A stretch of 64,000 nucleotides of DNA from Porphyromonas sp. oral taxon 275 (GTDB lineage Bacteria; Bacteroidota; Bacteroidia; Bacteroidales; Porphyromonadaceae): NCBI RefSeq assembly GCF_018127745.1, contig NZ_CP072333.1, positions 496,001 through 560,000 of the forward strand. Direction: 5' to 3'. Positions 1-10,010 of this stretch are shown in pieces (position 1 is the stretch's first letter; each line of letters begins with the position of its first letter). The notes under the pieces were generated by a model. That model saw only the letters and a program-made list of their open reading frames with translations, did no database searches and was not told the DNA's origin. Both the position numbers and the translations under genes were made by a program.

Positions 1-30
1 TCCTTCTTGACCCCTCTAGCACCCTGACCT

Positions 31-519
31 ATGTGGTATAACTTCGACCCTGAGCGCTTCGCCGAGGATATGCTCCCGCCCATCCTGAGGCGTCCGCTCC
101 TGCTAGCCCTCCTGAGGGCCATCCTCAAGCCCCTAACGAGCCTCATGGCACGCTTCACCTCCCTCAGGGAGCAGTCACGCAAGCGCCTAGCTGTAACGGG
201 GCAGACCATCTCTCTGGTGGAGACGCTCCGAGAGCGCTACCGCCTCCCCGAGGGCGTCATCTACATCACTGAGCCGAGCGAGTGGCAGCTCTATCTCTTT
301 CAGGCTGGTGAGGGGCGAACTAACATATACATCCACTCTACACGGGAGCAGCGTGACCCCACCACAATCCGATTCGCCGAGGAGGGCAGTCGAGAGCCTG
401 ACTTCACGCTGCACCTCCCTGACTTCCTCGCCAGCGAAGAGGCCGAAATCCGCCGCTTCCTTGACCTCTACAAACCAGCGGGCAAACGCTACGCAATAGA
501 ACTCTACCCATATGCATAG
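31..519 (+). CDS. Phage tail/baseplate-region protein, unknown function
   Basis: Encodes 162 residues. The N-terminus is hydrophobic and basic (about residues 15-45), followed by a mixed alpha/beta region with no motif I recognise. It sits just upstream of the tail-fibre genes, where Mu-like phages carry late baseplate genes such as the gp48 type, so a baseplate or tail-tip role is an inference from position. The stop overlaps the next gene by 8 bases, pointing to translational coupling. The ATG at 31 is close to the window edge, so upstream context is limited. Confidence 0.6.
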   Translation: MWYNFDPERFAEDMLPPILRRPLLLALLRAILKPLTSLMARFTSLREQSRKRLAVTGQTISLVETLRERYRLPEGVIYITEPSEWQLYLFQAGEGRTNIYIHSTREQRDPTTIRFAEEGSREPDFTLHLPDFLASEEAEIRRFLDLYKPAGKRYAIELYPYA

Positions 520-1369
520 ACTATCCTTCTCAGAGGGCGGCCATCCGCTCTCCCTCGACGACTTTTACTTCCTCCAGGCTGCGCTGTCCACCCCCCTACT
601 AGCATCGCTCAACGCTTGGGGCAACTGCATTGTCGGGGGCTGTGAAATCAACCGCAATGAGGCCACGGGGAAAATCAGCGTTACCCCAGGTGTCATTGCC
701 TTTGCTGGTGACATATATCAAGCCTCTAAGCAAGAGCTCCCAGCCCTTAAAAACGGGGAGGTGCTCTACTGGGAGTTCACAGCCTTTTGGTCGGGAAAGC
801 GCACATACGCGGACGGCGCCGAACGATACACCCAGGGGAATAGCGTGGCTATACTGCGCGCTTGGACAGAGCCGAAATCCAAGACCTTCGCCCGCGCTGA
901 CACCCTCCCGCGCCTTGGGGTCGACATCCTGCGCGCCACGCGCCGCACCTTCAGCTACGATGGCAAGGGGGATGTCGTAGACTTCCAGGAGCAGAGCGCT
1001 CACAGCGCGCTGGTGACCTTCAGGTTCGACGAGCACACCTATGCGCTCAACAGCACCCTCGGGACACTCACCATCGACGGAGCCTCACACCTGCATGCCT
1101 CGCATGGCCTCAACGGCAACTGGCTGACGATCTCCTCGGGCAACCTCCAGTTCACCTCGGACATCACTGGAGCCACGCGCACACCTCGATCCAGCGACCC
1201 TCGCGAGGCTGGAGGGCAGGGGGAAGTTCGCGATACCCTCCCCAAATATGTGACGCTCCTGGTGAGCTATGGCCCCGCCGAGACCACGAGCTCTGAGCCT
1301 AACGACCCCGACCGTAGAGGCACTGGCCCCGTAGGTGGAGGCTACTCTGGCCCTGCACGCAGACGATAA
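512..1369 (+). CDS. Phage tail protein, fibre-proximal
   Basis: Encodes 285 residues, beta-rich by eye, ending in a Gly/Pro/Arg-rich low-complexity tail. The N-terminus contains a stretch (FYFLQAALSTPLLASL) and a 'VTPGVIAFAGDIY' segment of the kind seen in Bacteroidetes phage proteins that precede the fibre gene. It overlaps the upstream gene by 8 bases and is 14 bases from the giant fibre gene, so it belongs to the late tail operon. I do not recognise a named family. A collar, hinge or fibre-attachment role is inferred from position only. Confidence 0.6.
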   Translation: MHRLSFSEGGHPLSLDDFYFLQAALSTPLLASLNAWGNCIVGGCEINRNEATGKISVTPGVIAFAGDIYQASKQELPALKNGEVLYWEFTAFWSGKRTYADGAERYTQGNSVAILRAWTEPKSKTFARADTLPRLGVDILRATRRTFSYDGKGDVVDFQEQSAHSALVTFRFDEHTYALNSTLGTLTIDGASHLHASHGLNGNWLTISSGNLQFTSDITGATRTPRSSDPREAGGQGEVRDTLPKYVTLLVSYGPAETTSSEPNDPDRRGTGPVGGGYSGPARRR

Positions 1370-1383
1370 TCACACGAAAAAAA

Positions 1384-4300
1384 ATGAAGCAGGAAGAATT
1401 ACAGCGCATGGCAGCCGCCATCGCAGGCGCCACAGGAGCAGGGAGTATCACCCCGCAGGAGGTCGGAAAGCTCTTCACGGGCGTCATCGACTACATCAGC
1501 GAGGTAGCGCGTGAGGGCGGCGCCCTAGGTGTGCGCAAGATCTACACGAGCGTCGAGGCGATGAAGGCCGACAGCGCGCCCAAGGGCGAGGGGGACAAGC
1601 CCCTTCGCCCAGGCAACCTCGTAGCCATCTACGACAAGACGAAGCCCGCCGCTAAGGACAACGGCCGCATCTTCGTCTACACGGGGGCGGGCTTTGAGCA
1701 GCTCGCCCAGCTCAGCGTCCAGGTGTCCAACGACTACAGCGACGAGGACAAGGCTAAGGTCAAGCTCATCCAAACGGATGGCGACCCCAACAGCTACCTC
1801 GCTGCCGATGGAAGCTACAAGCCTGTCCCCATCCCCGACGCTCCTATTCAGAGCCTCTCGGTAGGCGGTAATAAGATGGAGCCTGACGCGCAGGGCAACG
1901 TCGACCTTACCATCCCTAAGGCCCCTGTGCAGGGGGTGGCGGTCAATGGCAGCACGGTCGCACCTAACGAGTCGGGCATTGTCAACATCGAGACCAAGAG
2001 CGGCACTGTGCAGAGCGTCGTCTTCAACGGGGCGAAGCAGCTCCCCGACGAGGCGGGCGCGGTGCACATCACCACCGACATCGTCGAGGTGGACGAAACA
2101 CTCTCCGCCGAGAGCACCAACGCCGTCTCCAATGCCGCCGTGTCGGCCAAGCTGCAAGAGCTCAGCGCCTCGAGTATCTCCGCCTTAGAGGCTCAGCTCT
2201 CGGAGGACGAGACGAGCGTCACCCTCAAGCTCCTCAACAAGGAGGGCGGAGAGGTGGCTTCGGCGAGCATCCCTGCAGGTGGCAAGGGCGGCGGCGGGGA
2301 TGCCCCAACTACGCGTATCGTTCTGAGCGCCTCGGTGGATAAGCCGCAGCTTAAGGTCGGCGATAGCGCCACCCTCAGCTACAGCTATAGCCACGTGACG
2401 GCGGATAGCGAGGCGGCGCCCACGGGGCAGCGTGCCACGCTGAAGATGACCCTGAGGCGCGGGGCGACCATCCTCCTGGAGCGTGTGACCCCCGAGGTCA
2501 GCGCGGGTAGCTACAGCTTCGACCTCACCCCCTACCTCACGCAGGCAGGGACGCTCGACGTGCTCCTCTCGGCCGAGGTGAGCGACCCCGAGGGCAAGAC
2601 CCAGCGCCGCAACATCGCCACCTCTGTGCGCGCCTACAGCATCAGCCTATCGACGAGCCACCCCCTTGCAGAGGGACTCGTCGGTTATACCCCTGGCACC
2701 ATCCTCAACATCCCCTACCTCGTCACAGGCGTAGGCAACAAGACCGTCACGCTCTATATTGACGGCAAGGCTGCGGGGGCGCAGAGCGTGACCCGCTCAG
2801 GCGCCACGAGCGGAAGCCTGCAGCACCCCCTTACCTCTCTCTCCGAGGGACGACACACGGCACAGCTTGTGGCAGAGCTCTCCCTCGGCGCCGAAGAGCT
2901 CAAGAGCGAGAGCATCTACTTCGACTTCTACGTCGGAGCGACGCAGGAGCAGCCACGCATCGGCATCCTTATGCGCCGCGAGGACGGACACATCTTCGGC
3001 GAGACGGAGCACCTCGCCCCCGAGCTCTTAGCGGAGCAGTTCGCCCGCTACAGCTTCGCCTACGGCGTCTACGACCCCCTCAAACAGCCAGCAAGCCTCA
3101 GCCTCAAGGTAGGCAGCGCTGCACCTAGCATCCTCTCCGTCGCACGCGGGGCGCATGACTATGAGAGCCGAGCCTCGGAGAGTGGGCGCACAAGTATCAG
3201 CCTCTCCACGCGCCTCGGCGTAAGCTACGAGCTGGCGCTGCGCGTCAAGCCTGGCAAGGTGTCCGTTAGCGAGGTCAGCGATAGCCTCAGCCTCGCCCTC
3301 TCAGCCCTCGGCAGGTCCAATACCGAGGAGAACCCCGCCCTATGGCAGAGCGGGGATGTGGCGGCGCGCTTCCTCAACTTCGACTGGGCGGCGGGCGGCT
3401 GGCAGGACGGAGCGCTGCACCTGACGGGGCGCAGCGAGCTGACCATCCCCGCGGCTTTTTTTGTCCGCGACCCCATGACGGCGGGGGCAAGCATAGAGCT
3501 AGAGCTTAAGACCTCGAGCCCCCGCGAGCGATCGAGCGCCGTCTTCAGCTGCGTCGACAGTCGAGGGGTGGGCATCGTCATCACCCCTGGCGAGGCACGG
3601 CTCAAGACCAGTTCAGGGGCGGAGGTCGCCACTAAGTTCGCCGCGGGCGAGTGGTATCGCCTGGCCTTCGTCGTGCATCCGAAGGGTAGTACAAGGCTCC
3701 TCGAAATCTACGTCAACGGCATCCGCTCGGGCGTCGTCAGCTACGGGCAGGGGGATAGCCTCCTGCAGGCTGAGGCGATGCCCTTCCGCGCCTCTGCAGA
3801 GGCTGCCGACCTCGACCTCAGAGCCATCCGTCTCTACAGCCGCGCGCTGACGGACGACGAGCTCCTGGGCAACTACATTGCTTCTCGCCCCGAACCATCG
3901 GAGCTCATCGCCCTCTACGAGCGCAATGAGGTCCTCGGCGAGCGCGGGGAGGTGTCGCTCGAGAAGCTGCGCGCTCAGGGCAAGAGCGTGCTGCGCATCG
4001 TAGGTAACGTGCCACTGGTCAATGAGACCAACAACAAGAAATACGAGGAGCAGGTGGATGTCTACTTCTACAGCGGCTTCGGCAAGGAATACGACTTTGT
4101 CTGCAAGGGCGCAGGGTTACGCATACAGGGAACCTCGTCCACAACCTACCCGCGTAAGAACTACCGCATCTACCTCGACCGAAAGAAGAAGTACAACACG
4201 ACGCTCACGGTGGGCGGCGTCGAGCAGAAGGAGCTCAAGTATGCCTTCTCCCCTGGCGCTGTGCCCGTCTCCATCTTCACCATCAAGGCGGACTTCGCCG

Positions 4301-7300
4301 AGAGCTCGTCCACGCATAACACGGGGCTCGCGAAGCTCATCGACGAGGCCTTCCGCAAGGCGGGCATCCTCACGCCCCCGCAGAAGGCGAATAAGGGTGT
4401 GCGCATCGCTGTCGACGGCTTCCCCTGCGATGCCTTTTTCGCAGGACAGGCGGCGGGCGAGAACACCTATCTCGGCAAGTACAACTTCAACAACGACAAG
4501 GCGGGCAGCGAGGCCGTCTTTGGCTTCTCAGGCGACGACTGCATCTGCCTGGAGTTCCTCAACAACAGCGAGCCGCTGGCGCTCTTCACGACGGATAACA
4601 TGGCAGCCTTCAAGACGGCCCTCGAGTTCCGTCATCCCGACGGGCTCAAATGGGATGCCGCCAGCGAGGCGCAGAAGGGAGCCGTTCGACGCCTGTGGTC
4701 CTGGATTCAGAGCTGCAAGGGCAAGCCCACAAAGTTCCAGCGCGAGGTCGCTGACTACTTCGACGTGGAGAGCCTCTGCGGCTGGTACGTCATGACCGAG
4801 TACTTCATCATGGTCGACCAACGCGCGAAGAATATGATGCTCGCCACCTGGGACGCCCGTAAGTGGTACTTCCTCCCCTATGACAATGATACGGTCCTTG
4901 GCGTGCGCAATGATGGTAAGCTGGTCTATGACTACACCATCGACGAGGAGAGCTTCGACGAGAGCATCGGCTCCTACGCTTATGCGGGACACGACTCCCT
5001 GCTTTGGCAGCTCGTACGCCAGGCACTGCCTAGTCAGCTCGACGAGGTGGCGCAGAAGATCCGTGGCGTCATGAGCAAGGAGCATGTCCTCGAGGTCCTC
5101 AACGGCAAGTTCATGGGCAACTGGCCCGAGCGCGTCTACAACAAGGACGGGGAGTACAAGTACCTCACGCCCTTCAGAGAGCAGGCCATCGACTACCTCT
5201 ACTGTCTGCAGGGGGCACGCTATGCTCACCGAACGGCCATCATCGGCGACCGATTCGCCCTCTTGGACGCGCAGCACCTGGCGGGCACCTACCGCGCCGA
5301 CGCGCTGCGCCTCTATTTCTCGCATAAGTTCTCCAGCGACAAAAAGCGCATAGGCATCACCGCCAGCGAGCGCTACTACTTCGGCTATGGATACACCTCC
5401 AAGGCGCCGCAGGTCTCGGGCGTTCGTGCCGACAAGGCGGGTAGCAAGGTGACGCTCACGCTCGACACGGACCTCATCGTCAACGATCCGCAGAACCTCT
5501 ACGGGGCGAGCCGCATGGCAGGGATCGACCTCTCGGAAGTCAGTGCCTACATCGTCGGCACGGCAAACTTCGACCGCTGCACGCAGCTCCGATCTCTCGA
5601 CCTCAGCTGCAGCACGGGGCAGCAGACGCTCACAGCCATCACCCTCGGCGCCTGCAGCCAGCTCGAGCAGCTGAAGGTGGCAGGGCTTAAAGCCCCCTCC
5701 CTGCGCTCCCTGGACCTCTCGGCCAACAGCCGTCTCAAGAGCCTCGACGCCTCGAATACGGGGATTACTGACATCACCCTTGCCTCGGGGGCGCCCATCA
5801 CGGAGCTCCGCCTGCCCGATACGCTCACCACGCTGCGCCTGGTACACCTACCCCTGCTCAAGCGCGAAGGGCTCAAGGGGCTCAGAACCGATGGCATCAG
5901 CCGTCTGTGGTTCGAGGACTGTCCCCTCATCAGCTGGGAGCAGCTCCTAGAGGAATTGAGCGCCGTGACGCACCTGCGCATTGTAGGCGTCAAGATGGAG
6001 GGCTCAGCCAGCTGGCTGACGCGCTTCCTTGGCAAGGGAGGCCTCAGCGCCTCAGGAGCGCTCACCACGACCTGCGCGCTGGTGGGGAGCTACCGCCTCA
6101 CCGAGTACCTCGAGGAGGAGGAGCTCGCGCGACTGACGGCACACTTCCCAGAGTTGTCGATCCAACAGCCTGAATACACGGTCATAGGCTACTATAATCG
6201 CTGGACCAGCAAGGAGGGGCTACCCGTAGACCTCTCGGTCATGGATAAGTGGTTCAACCGCGACAACAACACGGGCTACGGCACAGGACAGCCCTACAAG
6301 CCCTCAGGGCACATCTTACGCATCACTGCTGCACGCCACCGCTGGCGCGGCATTGAGGCGCGTCGCGGCGAGATGGTCGTCTACCAGCTCAGAGACGAGC
6401 ACTCGGGCTACTATGCCGATGCCACGGAGCTCAAGCGCTGCACCCCCTCGGACCTCTCCAGCGCCGAGGAGGGCGGACTGTGGGTCAATGAGCCGCATTA
6501 TTGGTACAAGGGCGTGCATGACGGCGAGACAGGCACTGACTACCACGTCTACTCCTCGCTCCTGGAGCGCCCACGAATGCCCGAGGGCAAGCTGTACACC
6601 TCGACCGAGGTCATCAGTGTGCTGAAGCCCGTGCTCCAGCACTACATCCGCGTACCCAAGGGCACCAAGGCGGACGGCTCGGTAGCCGTCGAGTCGCTTA
6701 TCTATAAGCACCTGGCGGCCTTTACCAATGAGGAGGGGTGCAACCTCTATGCCTATATCAAGATCCCCGTATCGGGCTATAAACGCGTACGCTTCCCGAT
6801 CTGCAATAACGGCTATACCGACAGCGACAACGAGAGTATCGGGGTGTACTCCCCAGAAGATAAGCAGCCCGCGCCTTACCAAAATCGCTACAGATACGAG
6901 CGCGGGGTGTCCATCGCCTCCGTCTTCACAGATGCCGAGGGCAAGGTCATCCGTATCATTCGTCTCTCGAACAAGGAGTACCCCATCATGTACCGCGACT
7001 ACGTGGCCGCTGTGCCTGCAGGCGCGACGCACCTCTATACCTCGGTGCTCACAGAGCTCATCGATGAGGAGCTGGACGTGTGGCTCACCTCGTCGGACAA
7101 GCCCGAGGACTGGGAGCCGCACTGGCAAGAACACAGAGAGACTTGGATAGCCGCCACACCGCTGCACTGGCAGCCTGGGGAAACCCTCCCCTCGATGCGG
7201 ATCGGAGAGAACATCCCCCTAGGCCGACGAGACGAGGAGCGGTGGATCTTCTACCTCCGACATGGGTACTACGACAACGTTAGCTATGAGGAGTTCAAGG

Positions 7301-8130
7301 ACCTCCGTAACCTCCTCTACGCAGAGATCGGCACCTTTGACATCAAGGGATATTACGGCAAATGCCAGTACTACATCAATAGCCCATCTTATAGGTATTG
7401 GACGCTCCCAGAGGCGGGGATGCTCGGAACACGAGCCAAAACTTTACAGGGGACAAAGGATGACAATCTCACCCCAGCAGTCATCACCGACGATGGTCTA
7501 GGCTCTGTTAACAGGAAGGCTTGCACTATGCCCTCAGCCCTTGGCTACACCTGGGCGATTACGGGCGTATGCAGCACGCTAAGCTCCCCGCAGCGCGACA
7601 CTACTGTGCTCGCCGCCACAAAGAACCCCAGCATCTCCTTTACCCACCAGCTACGACGACAGAACACCCAGCTCACGAACCACCCGTATGGGATTAAGTT
7701 CGGCTTCACCGAAGAATGGCGCAATGCCTCATCCGCAGCTCTCAAGAAAGCTCGACGTATCATACACACAAGTAGATGGTACAGCTCTGAGGGGCAAGAG
7801 AAGAGCCACATCAGAGAGATGCTTGGCGGGCGGTACATGGACATCCTCTCCCGTCGCAACTACGTAGACCGAGTGCAGGGGTTAGCTACTGGCTGCTACG
7901 CCAACTTTTACAATTCGGGTGACAAGGATGCGATACTCTCCACAGAGCCCGATATAGGGAGCTACGATGATCAGATGCAGCTCTTCAGCACCCAATCGAG
8001 GCTAGAGCGCACTGCAATGATCCCCGTATATCGCGGCAAGGTCATCAAGGCCCGTACGCTCGCGGAGCTCCGCGCACTCAAGAATTATCAGTTCCTCCTT
8101 GACGAGAAGGCGGACTTCACTAAGTGGTAA
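1384..8130 (+). CDS. Giant modular tail fibre with LamG-like, CotH-kinase-like and LRR-like parts
   Basis: Encodes 2248 residues, the largest gene in the window. Order of parts: an N-terminal region with three repeats of about 30 residues (about 153-235) built on 'VNGS..PDE.G.V.I', typical of fibre shafts; a Gly-rich linker near 300; beta-sandwich-like segments; a LamG/concanavalin-like domain (about 652-835); a CotH-like kinase region (about 869-1290) with a 'GTSSTTYPRKNYRI' basic motif and a 'YDNDTVLG' acidic metal-binding motif; an LRR-like region (about 1399-1500); and a beta-rich C-terminal part. Family knowledge: CotH proteins are atypical kinases first known from Bacillus spore coats. 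Position in the tail operon supports a host-recognition fibre. The CotH and LRR calls come from motifs and have not been tested for activity. The last 250 or so residues are encoded by AT-richer DNA, suggesting an exchanged tip. Confidence 0.8.
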   Translation: MKQEELQRMAAAIAGATGAGSITPQEVGKLFTGVIDYISEVAREGGALGVRKIYTSVEAMKADSAPKGEGDKPLRPGNLVAIYDKTKPAAKDNGRIFVYTGAGFEQLAQLSVQVSNDYSDEDKAKVKLIQTDGDPNSYLAADGSYKPVPIPDAPIQSLSVGGNKMEPDAQGNVDLTIPKAPVQGVAVNGSTVAPNESGIVNIETKSGTVQSVVFNGAKQLPDEAGAVHITTDIVEVDETLSAESTNAVSNAAVSAKLQELSASSISALEAQLSEDETSVTLKLLNKEGGEVASASIPAGGKGGGGDAPTTRIVLSASVDKPQLKVGDSATLSYSYSHVTADSEAAPTGQRATLKMTLRRGATILLERVTPEVSAGSYSFDLTPYLTQAGTLDVLLSAEVSDPEGKTQRRNIATSVRAYSISLSTSHPLAEGLVGYTPGTILNIPYLVTGVGNKTVTLYIDGKAAGAQSVTRSGATSGSLQHPLTSLSEGRHTAQLVAELSLGAEELKSESIYFDFYVGATQEQPRIGILMRREDGHIFGETEHLAPELLAEQFARYSFAYGVYDPLKQPASLSLKVGSAAPSILSVARGAHDYESRASESGRTSISLSTRLGVSYELALRVKPGKVSVSEVSDSLSLALSALGRSNTEENPALWQSGDVAARFLNFDWAAGGWQDGALHLTGRSELTIPAAFFVRDPMTAGASIELELKTSSPRERSSAVFSCVDSRGVGIVITPGEARLKTSSGAEVATKFAAGEWYRLAFVVHPKGSTRLLEIYVNGIRSGVVSYGQGDSLLQAEAMPFRASAEAADLDLRAIRLYSRALTDDELLGNYIASRPEPSELIALYERNEVLGERGEVSLEKLRAQGKSVLRIVGNVPLVNETNNKKYEEQVDVYFYSGFGKEYDFVCKGAGLRIQGTSSTTYPRKNYRIYLDRKKKYNTTLTVGGVEQKELKYAFSPGAVPVSIFTIKADFAESSSTHNTGLAKLIDEAFRKAGILTPPQKANKGVRIAVDGFPCDAFFAGQAAGENTYLGKYNFNNDKAGSEAVFGFSGDDCICLEFLNNSEPLALFTTDNMAAFKTALEFRHPDGLKWDAASEAQKGAVRRLWSWIQSCKGKPTKFQREVADYFDVESLCGWYVMTEYFIMVDQRAKNMMLATWDARKWYFLPYDNDTVLGVRNDGKLVYDYTIDEESFDESIGSYAYAGHDSLLWQLVRQALPSQLDEVAQKIRGVMSKEHVLEVLNGKFMGNWPERVYNKDGEYKYLTPFREQAIDYLYCLQGARYAHRTAIIGDRFALLDAQHLAGTYRADALRLYFSHKFSSDKKRIGITASERYYFGYGYTSKAPQVSGVRADKAGSKVTLTLDTDLIVNDPQNLYGASRMAGIDLSEVSAYIVGTANFDRCTQLRSLDLSCSTGQQTLTAITLGACSQLEQLKVAGLKAPSLRSLDLSANSRLKSLDASNTGITDITLASGAPITELRLPDTLTTLRLVHLPLLKREGLKGLRTDGISRLWFEDCPLISWEQLLEELSAVTHLRIVGVKMEGSASWLTRFLGKGGLSASGALTTTCALVGSYRLTEYLEEEELARLTAHFPELSIQQPEYTVIGYYNRWTSKEGLPVDLSVMDKWFNRDNNTGYGTGQPYKPSGHILRITAARHRWRGIEARRGEMVVYQLRDEHSGYYADATELKRCTPSDLSSAEEGGLWVNEPHYWYKGVHDGETGTDYHVYSSLLERPRMPEGKLYTSTEVISVLKPVLQHYIRVPKGTKADGSVAVESLIYKHLAAFTNEEGCNLYAYIKIPVSGYKRVRFPICNNGYTDSDNESIGVYSPEDKQPAPYQNRYRYERGVSIASVFTDAEGKVIRIIRLSNKEYPIMYRDYVAAVPAGATHLYTSVLTELIDEELDVWLTSSDKPEDWEPHWQEHRETWIAATPLHWQPGETLPSMRIGENIPLGRRDEERWIFYLRHGYYDNVSYEEFKDLRNLLYAEIGTFDIKGYYGKCQYYINSPSYRYWTLPEAGMLGTRAKTLQGTKDDNLTPAVITDDGLGSVNRKACTMPSALGYTWAITGVCSTLSSPQRDTTVLAATKNPSISFTHQLRRQNTQLTNHPYGIKFGFTEEWRNASSAALKKARRIIHTSRWYSSEGQEKSHIREMLGGRYMDILSRRNYVDRVQGLATGCYANFYNSGDKDAILSTEPDIGSYDDQMQLFSTQSRLERTAMIPVYRGKVIKARTLAELRALKNYQFLLDEKADFTKW

Positions 8131-8134
8131 AGAC

Positions 8135-8710
8135 ATGGCAACATACGGAAACCCATACAGAGAGGGCAAGCTCCTCTACCGCGTAGACCCCCTGAGGGAC
8201 ATCTACTACTTCGCCTACGACCTTCGGACGCCCAGCGAGGAGGAGTTCAGAGCGATCTTCGGTCGAGAGCGCCAAGACGGAGAGCAGCAGTACATCTACG
8301 AGTGGCAGTTCTTCGACCACAAACCGACGCACGAAGAGATGGCAGCGCTCATCTACGAGCGCATCAACGCGCGCTGCGACGCAGCGATCCTCGAGGGTGG
8401 AGCGTACACCACCCTCGAGGACGAACCGCGCCGCTGCCGCCTCTACCTCTCCCAGCAGAATCAGTTCAACTGGAAGGCGATCTACGACATGGCCTGTCGC
8501 CTCGAGGGGCGCAACCTCCCCGCCGTCTTCAAGCTGGGTGTCAGCGACGAGGACGCCTACTACTATACGATCACCTCCATGCGCCAGCTGGAGCACTTCA
8601 TTCTATCGGTATTCAAATTCATCGAGACGACCCTCGCTGCCTGCTGGCAGGCGAAGCAGTCCGTCGACTTCACCCCCTATACCCTCGACCACGATGGCAA
8701 GACGAACTAA
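8135..8710 (+). CDS. Putative tail-fibre assembly chaperone (DUF4376-like)
   Basis: Encodes 191 residues from the ATG four bases after the fibre stop; an upstream in-frame ATG lies inside the fibre gene and is less likely. The C-terminal half (about residues 110-185) resembles DUF4376-type fibre assembly proteins: a basic helix, then 'LPAVFKLGVSDEDAYYYTI', then helices with W and K/Q residues. Genes directly after a fibre gene in tailed phages commonly encode its chaperone. The stop lies within the start of the portal gene, which begins 17 bases earlier in another frame. Confidence 0.5.
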   Translation: MATYGNPYREGKLLYRVDPLRDIYYFAYDLRTPSEEEFRAIFGRERQDGEQQYIYEWQFFDHKPTHEEMAALIYERINARCDAAILEGGAYTTLEDEPRRCRLYLSQQNQFNWKAIYDMACRLEGRNLPAVFKLGVSDEDAYYYTITSMRQLEHFILSVFKFIETTLAACWQAKQSVDFTPYTLDHDGKTN

Positions 8711-10010
8711 GAAGACCCAAAAGCGTATCACCTCGGGCGGCTCCTACAACCCAGGGACAGATATCGTCCTCTCTGCGCCGCAGCTCTTCTATTTCGACAT
8801 AGACAGATACATATCCAGCGTCATCGCCGCAAGCAGCATCGACTTCAGCCGCCGAAGCCAGCTCTACGATATGTATGAGTCAGCCTTCCTTGACCTCCAC
8901 CTCGGAGGGGTCATGGCCAAGCGACTGAGAGGGGTTACACGCCTGTCAATCGAATTCCAACGCAACGGCGTACCCGATGAGGAGCTCAACCGCCAGCTCG
9001 CCTCTCCCTGGATGAAGAGCCTGCGCAAGGATATCATCATGGCGGAATTTTGGGGCTACTCGCTCTTCCAGTTCTACCGAGACGAGGAAGGGCTGCTTCG
9101 CTATGACCTCATCCCCCGAAAGCACTACAACCCCATTTCCCGCAAGCTGCTTCGCAGGCAGTACGACAACGATGGCGTGGACATCGATGCCTACGACAAC
9201 ATGCTCTTCGTCGGGGAGGAGCGTTCGCTAGGGGTACTTGCCGAGCTTATGCCCGCGATCCTATACAAGCGCAACAACATCGGCGACTGGGCGAAATTCT
9301 GCGAAATCTTCGGCATCCCGATACGCAAGTACACCTATAATGCGGGCGACGAGAAGACGAGAGACCGCCTGCTCCGTGACGCCTATGAGCAGGGCGTAGG
9401 AGCCGTCTATATTACCCCCGAGGAAAGCAGCCTTGAGATCGTCGAGGCGGGCAATAAGGCAGGTTCATCACAGCTATACAAGGACTTCACGGACTACTGG
9501 GATCGCGCTATCTCTATCCGTGTACTCGGCAATACCCTGACCACCGATGCCTCGGCGACAGGGACACAGGCGCTGGGCACCATCCATAAGGAGGTCGAGG
9601 AAGAGCTCAACGAGGACGACTGCGCCACCATCCTCGACGTCCTCAACTACCACCTCAAGCCCATCCTCGAGGCGCTTGGCTTTCACGTCTCGGACGGCGA
9701 CTTCGTGTACGCCGTCAAGGAGAAGCACGACCCCCTGCAGCGCGCTGAGCTCTACCTCAAGGCCAAGCAGCTCGGACTTCCCCTCGACGACGACGAGATG
9801 TACGAGACGATGAACATCAAGAAGCCCGACAACTATGAGGAGCAGCGGGCTCAGCTGGCCGAGCAGCGCGCCGCCCTCTCCGAGCGATTCGATGACAATC
9901 AGGAGGACAAGGACGAGGAGGAGCGCAAGGAGAAGCGCAAGCTCAAGGCGCGCCTCAGCCGTTTTTTCGGCCTAGCCCTCGGGGACACAGCCGAGGGCAG
10001 CGACTTCTAA
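8694..10010 (+). CDS. Mu gp29-like portal protein (DUF935)
   Basis: Encodes 438 residues. It matches the Mu portal family in features such as 'AEFWGYSLFQFYRDEEG', 'DWAKFCEIFGIP', 'GNTLTTDASATGTQALG' and 'HKEVEEELNEDD'. The portal forms the dodecameric DNA entry channel at one capsid vertex. The start chosen is ATG 8694 (MARRTKK), because the frame open upstream of it lies inside the preceding gene. The C-terminus is a long charged E/K-rich helix. Its stop codon overlaps the first codon of the MuF gene. In Mu the portal precedes MuF and gpG, and the same order is kept here. Confidence 0.9.
   Translation: MARRTKKTQKRITSGGSYNPGTDIVLSAPQLFYFDIDRYISSVIAASSIDFSRRSQLYDMYESAFLDLHLGGVMAKRLRGVTRLSIEFQRNGVPDEELNRQLASPWMKSLRKDIIMAEFWGYSLFQFYRDEEGLLRYDLIPRKHYNPISRKLLRRQYDNDGVDIDAYDNMLFVGEERSLGVLAELMPAILYKRNNIGDWAKFCEIFGIPIRKYTYNAGDEKTRDRLLRDAYEQGVGAVYITPEESSLEIVEAGNKAGSSQLYKDFTDYWDRAISIRVLGNTLTTDASATGTQALGTIHKEVEEELNEDDCATILDVLNYHLKPILEALGFHVSDGDFVYAVKEKHDPLQRAELYLKAKQLGLPLDDDEMYETMNIKKPDNYEEQRAQLAEQRAALSERFDDNQEDKDEEERKEKRKLKARLSRFFGLALGDTAEGSDF

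Noticed and set aside
1525..2157. 210-codon antisense frame in the fibre N-terminus
   Set aside because: Shadow of a GC-rich gene.
4528..5847. 439-codon open frame antisense to the tail fibre
   Set aside because: Composition mirrors the fibre codons; no start context or family.
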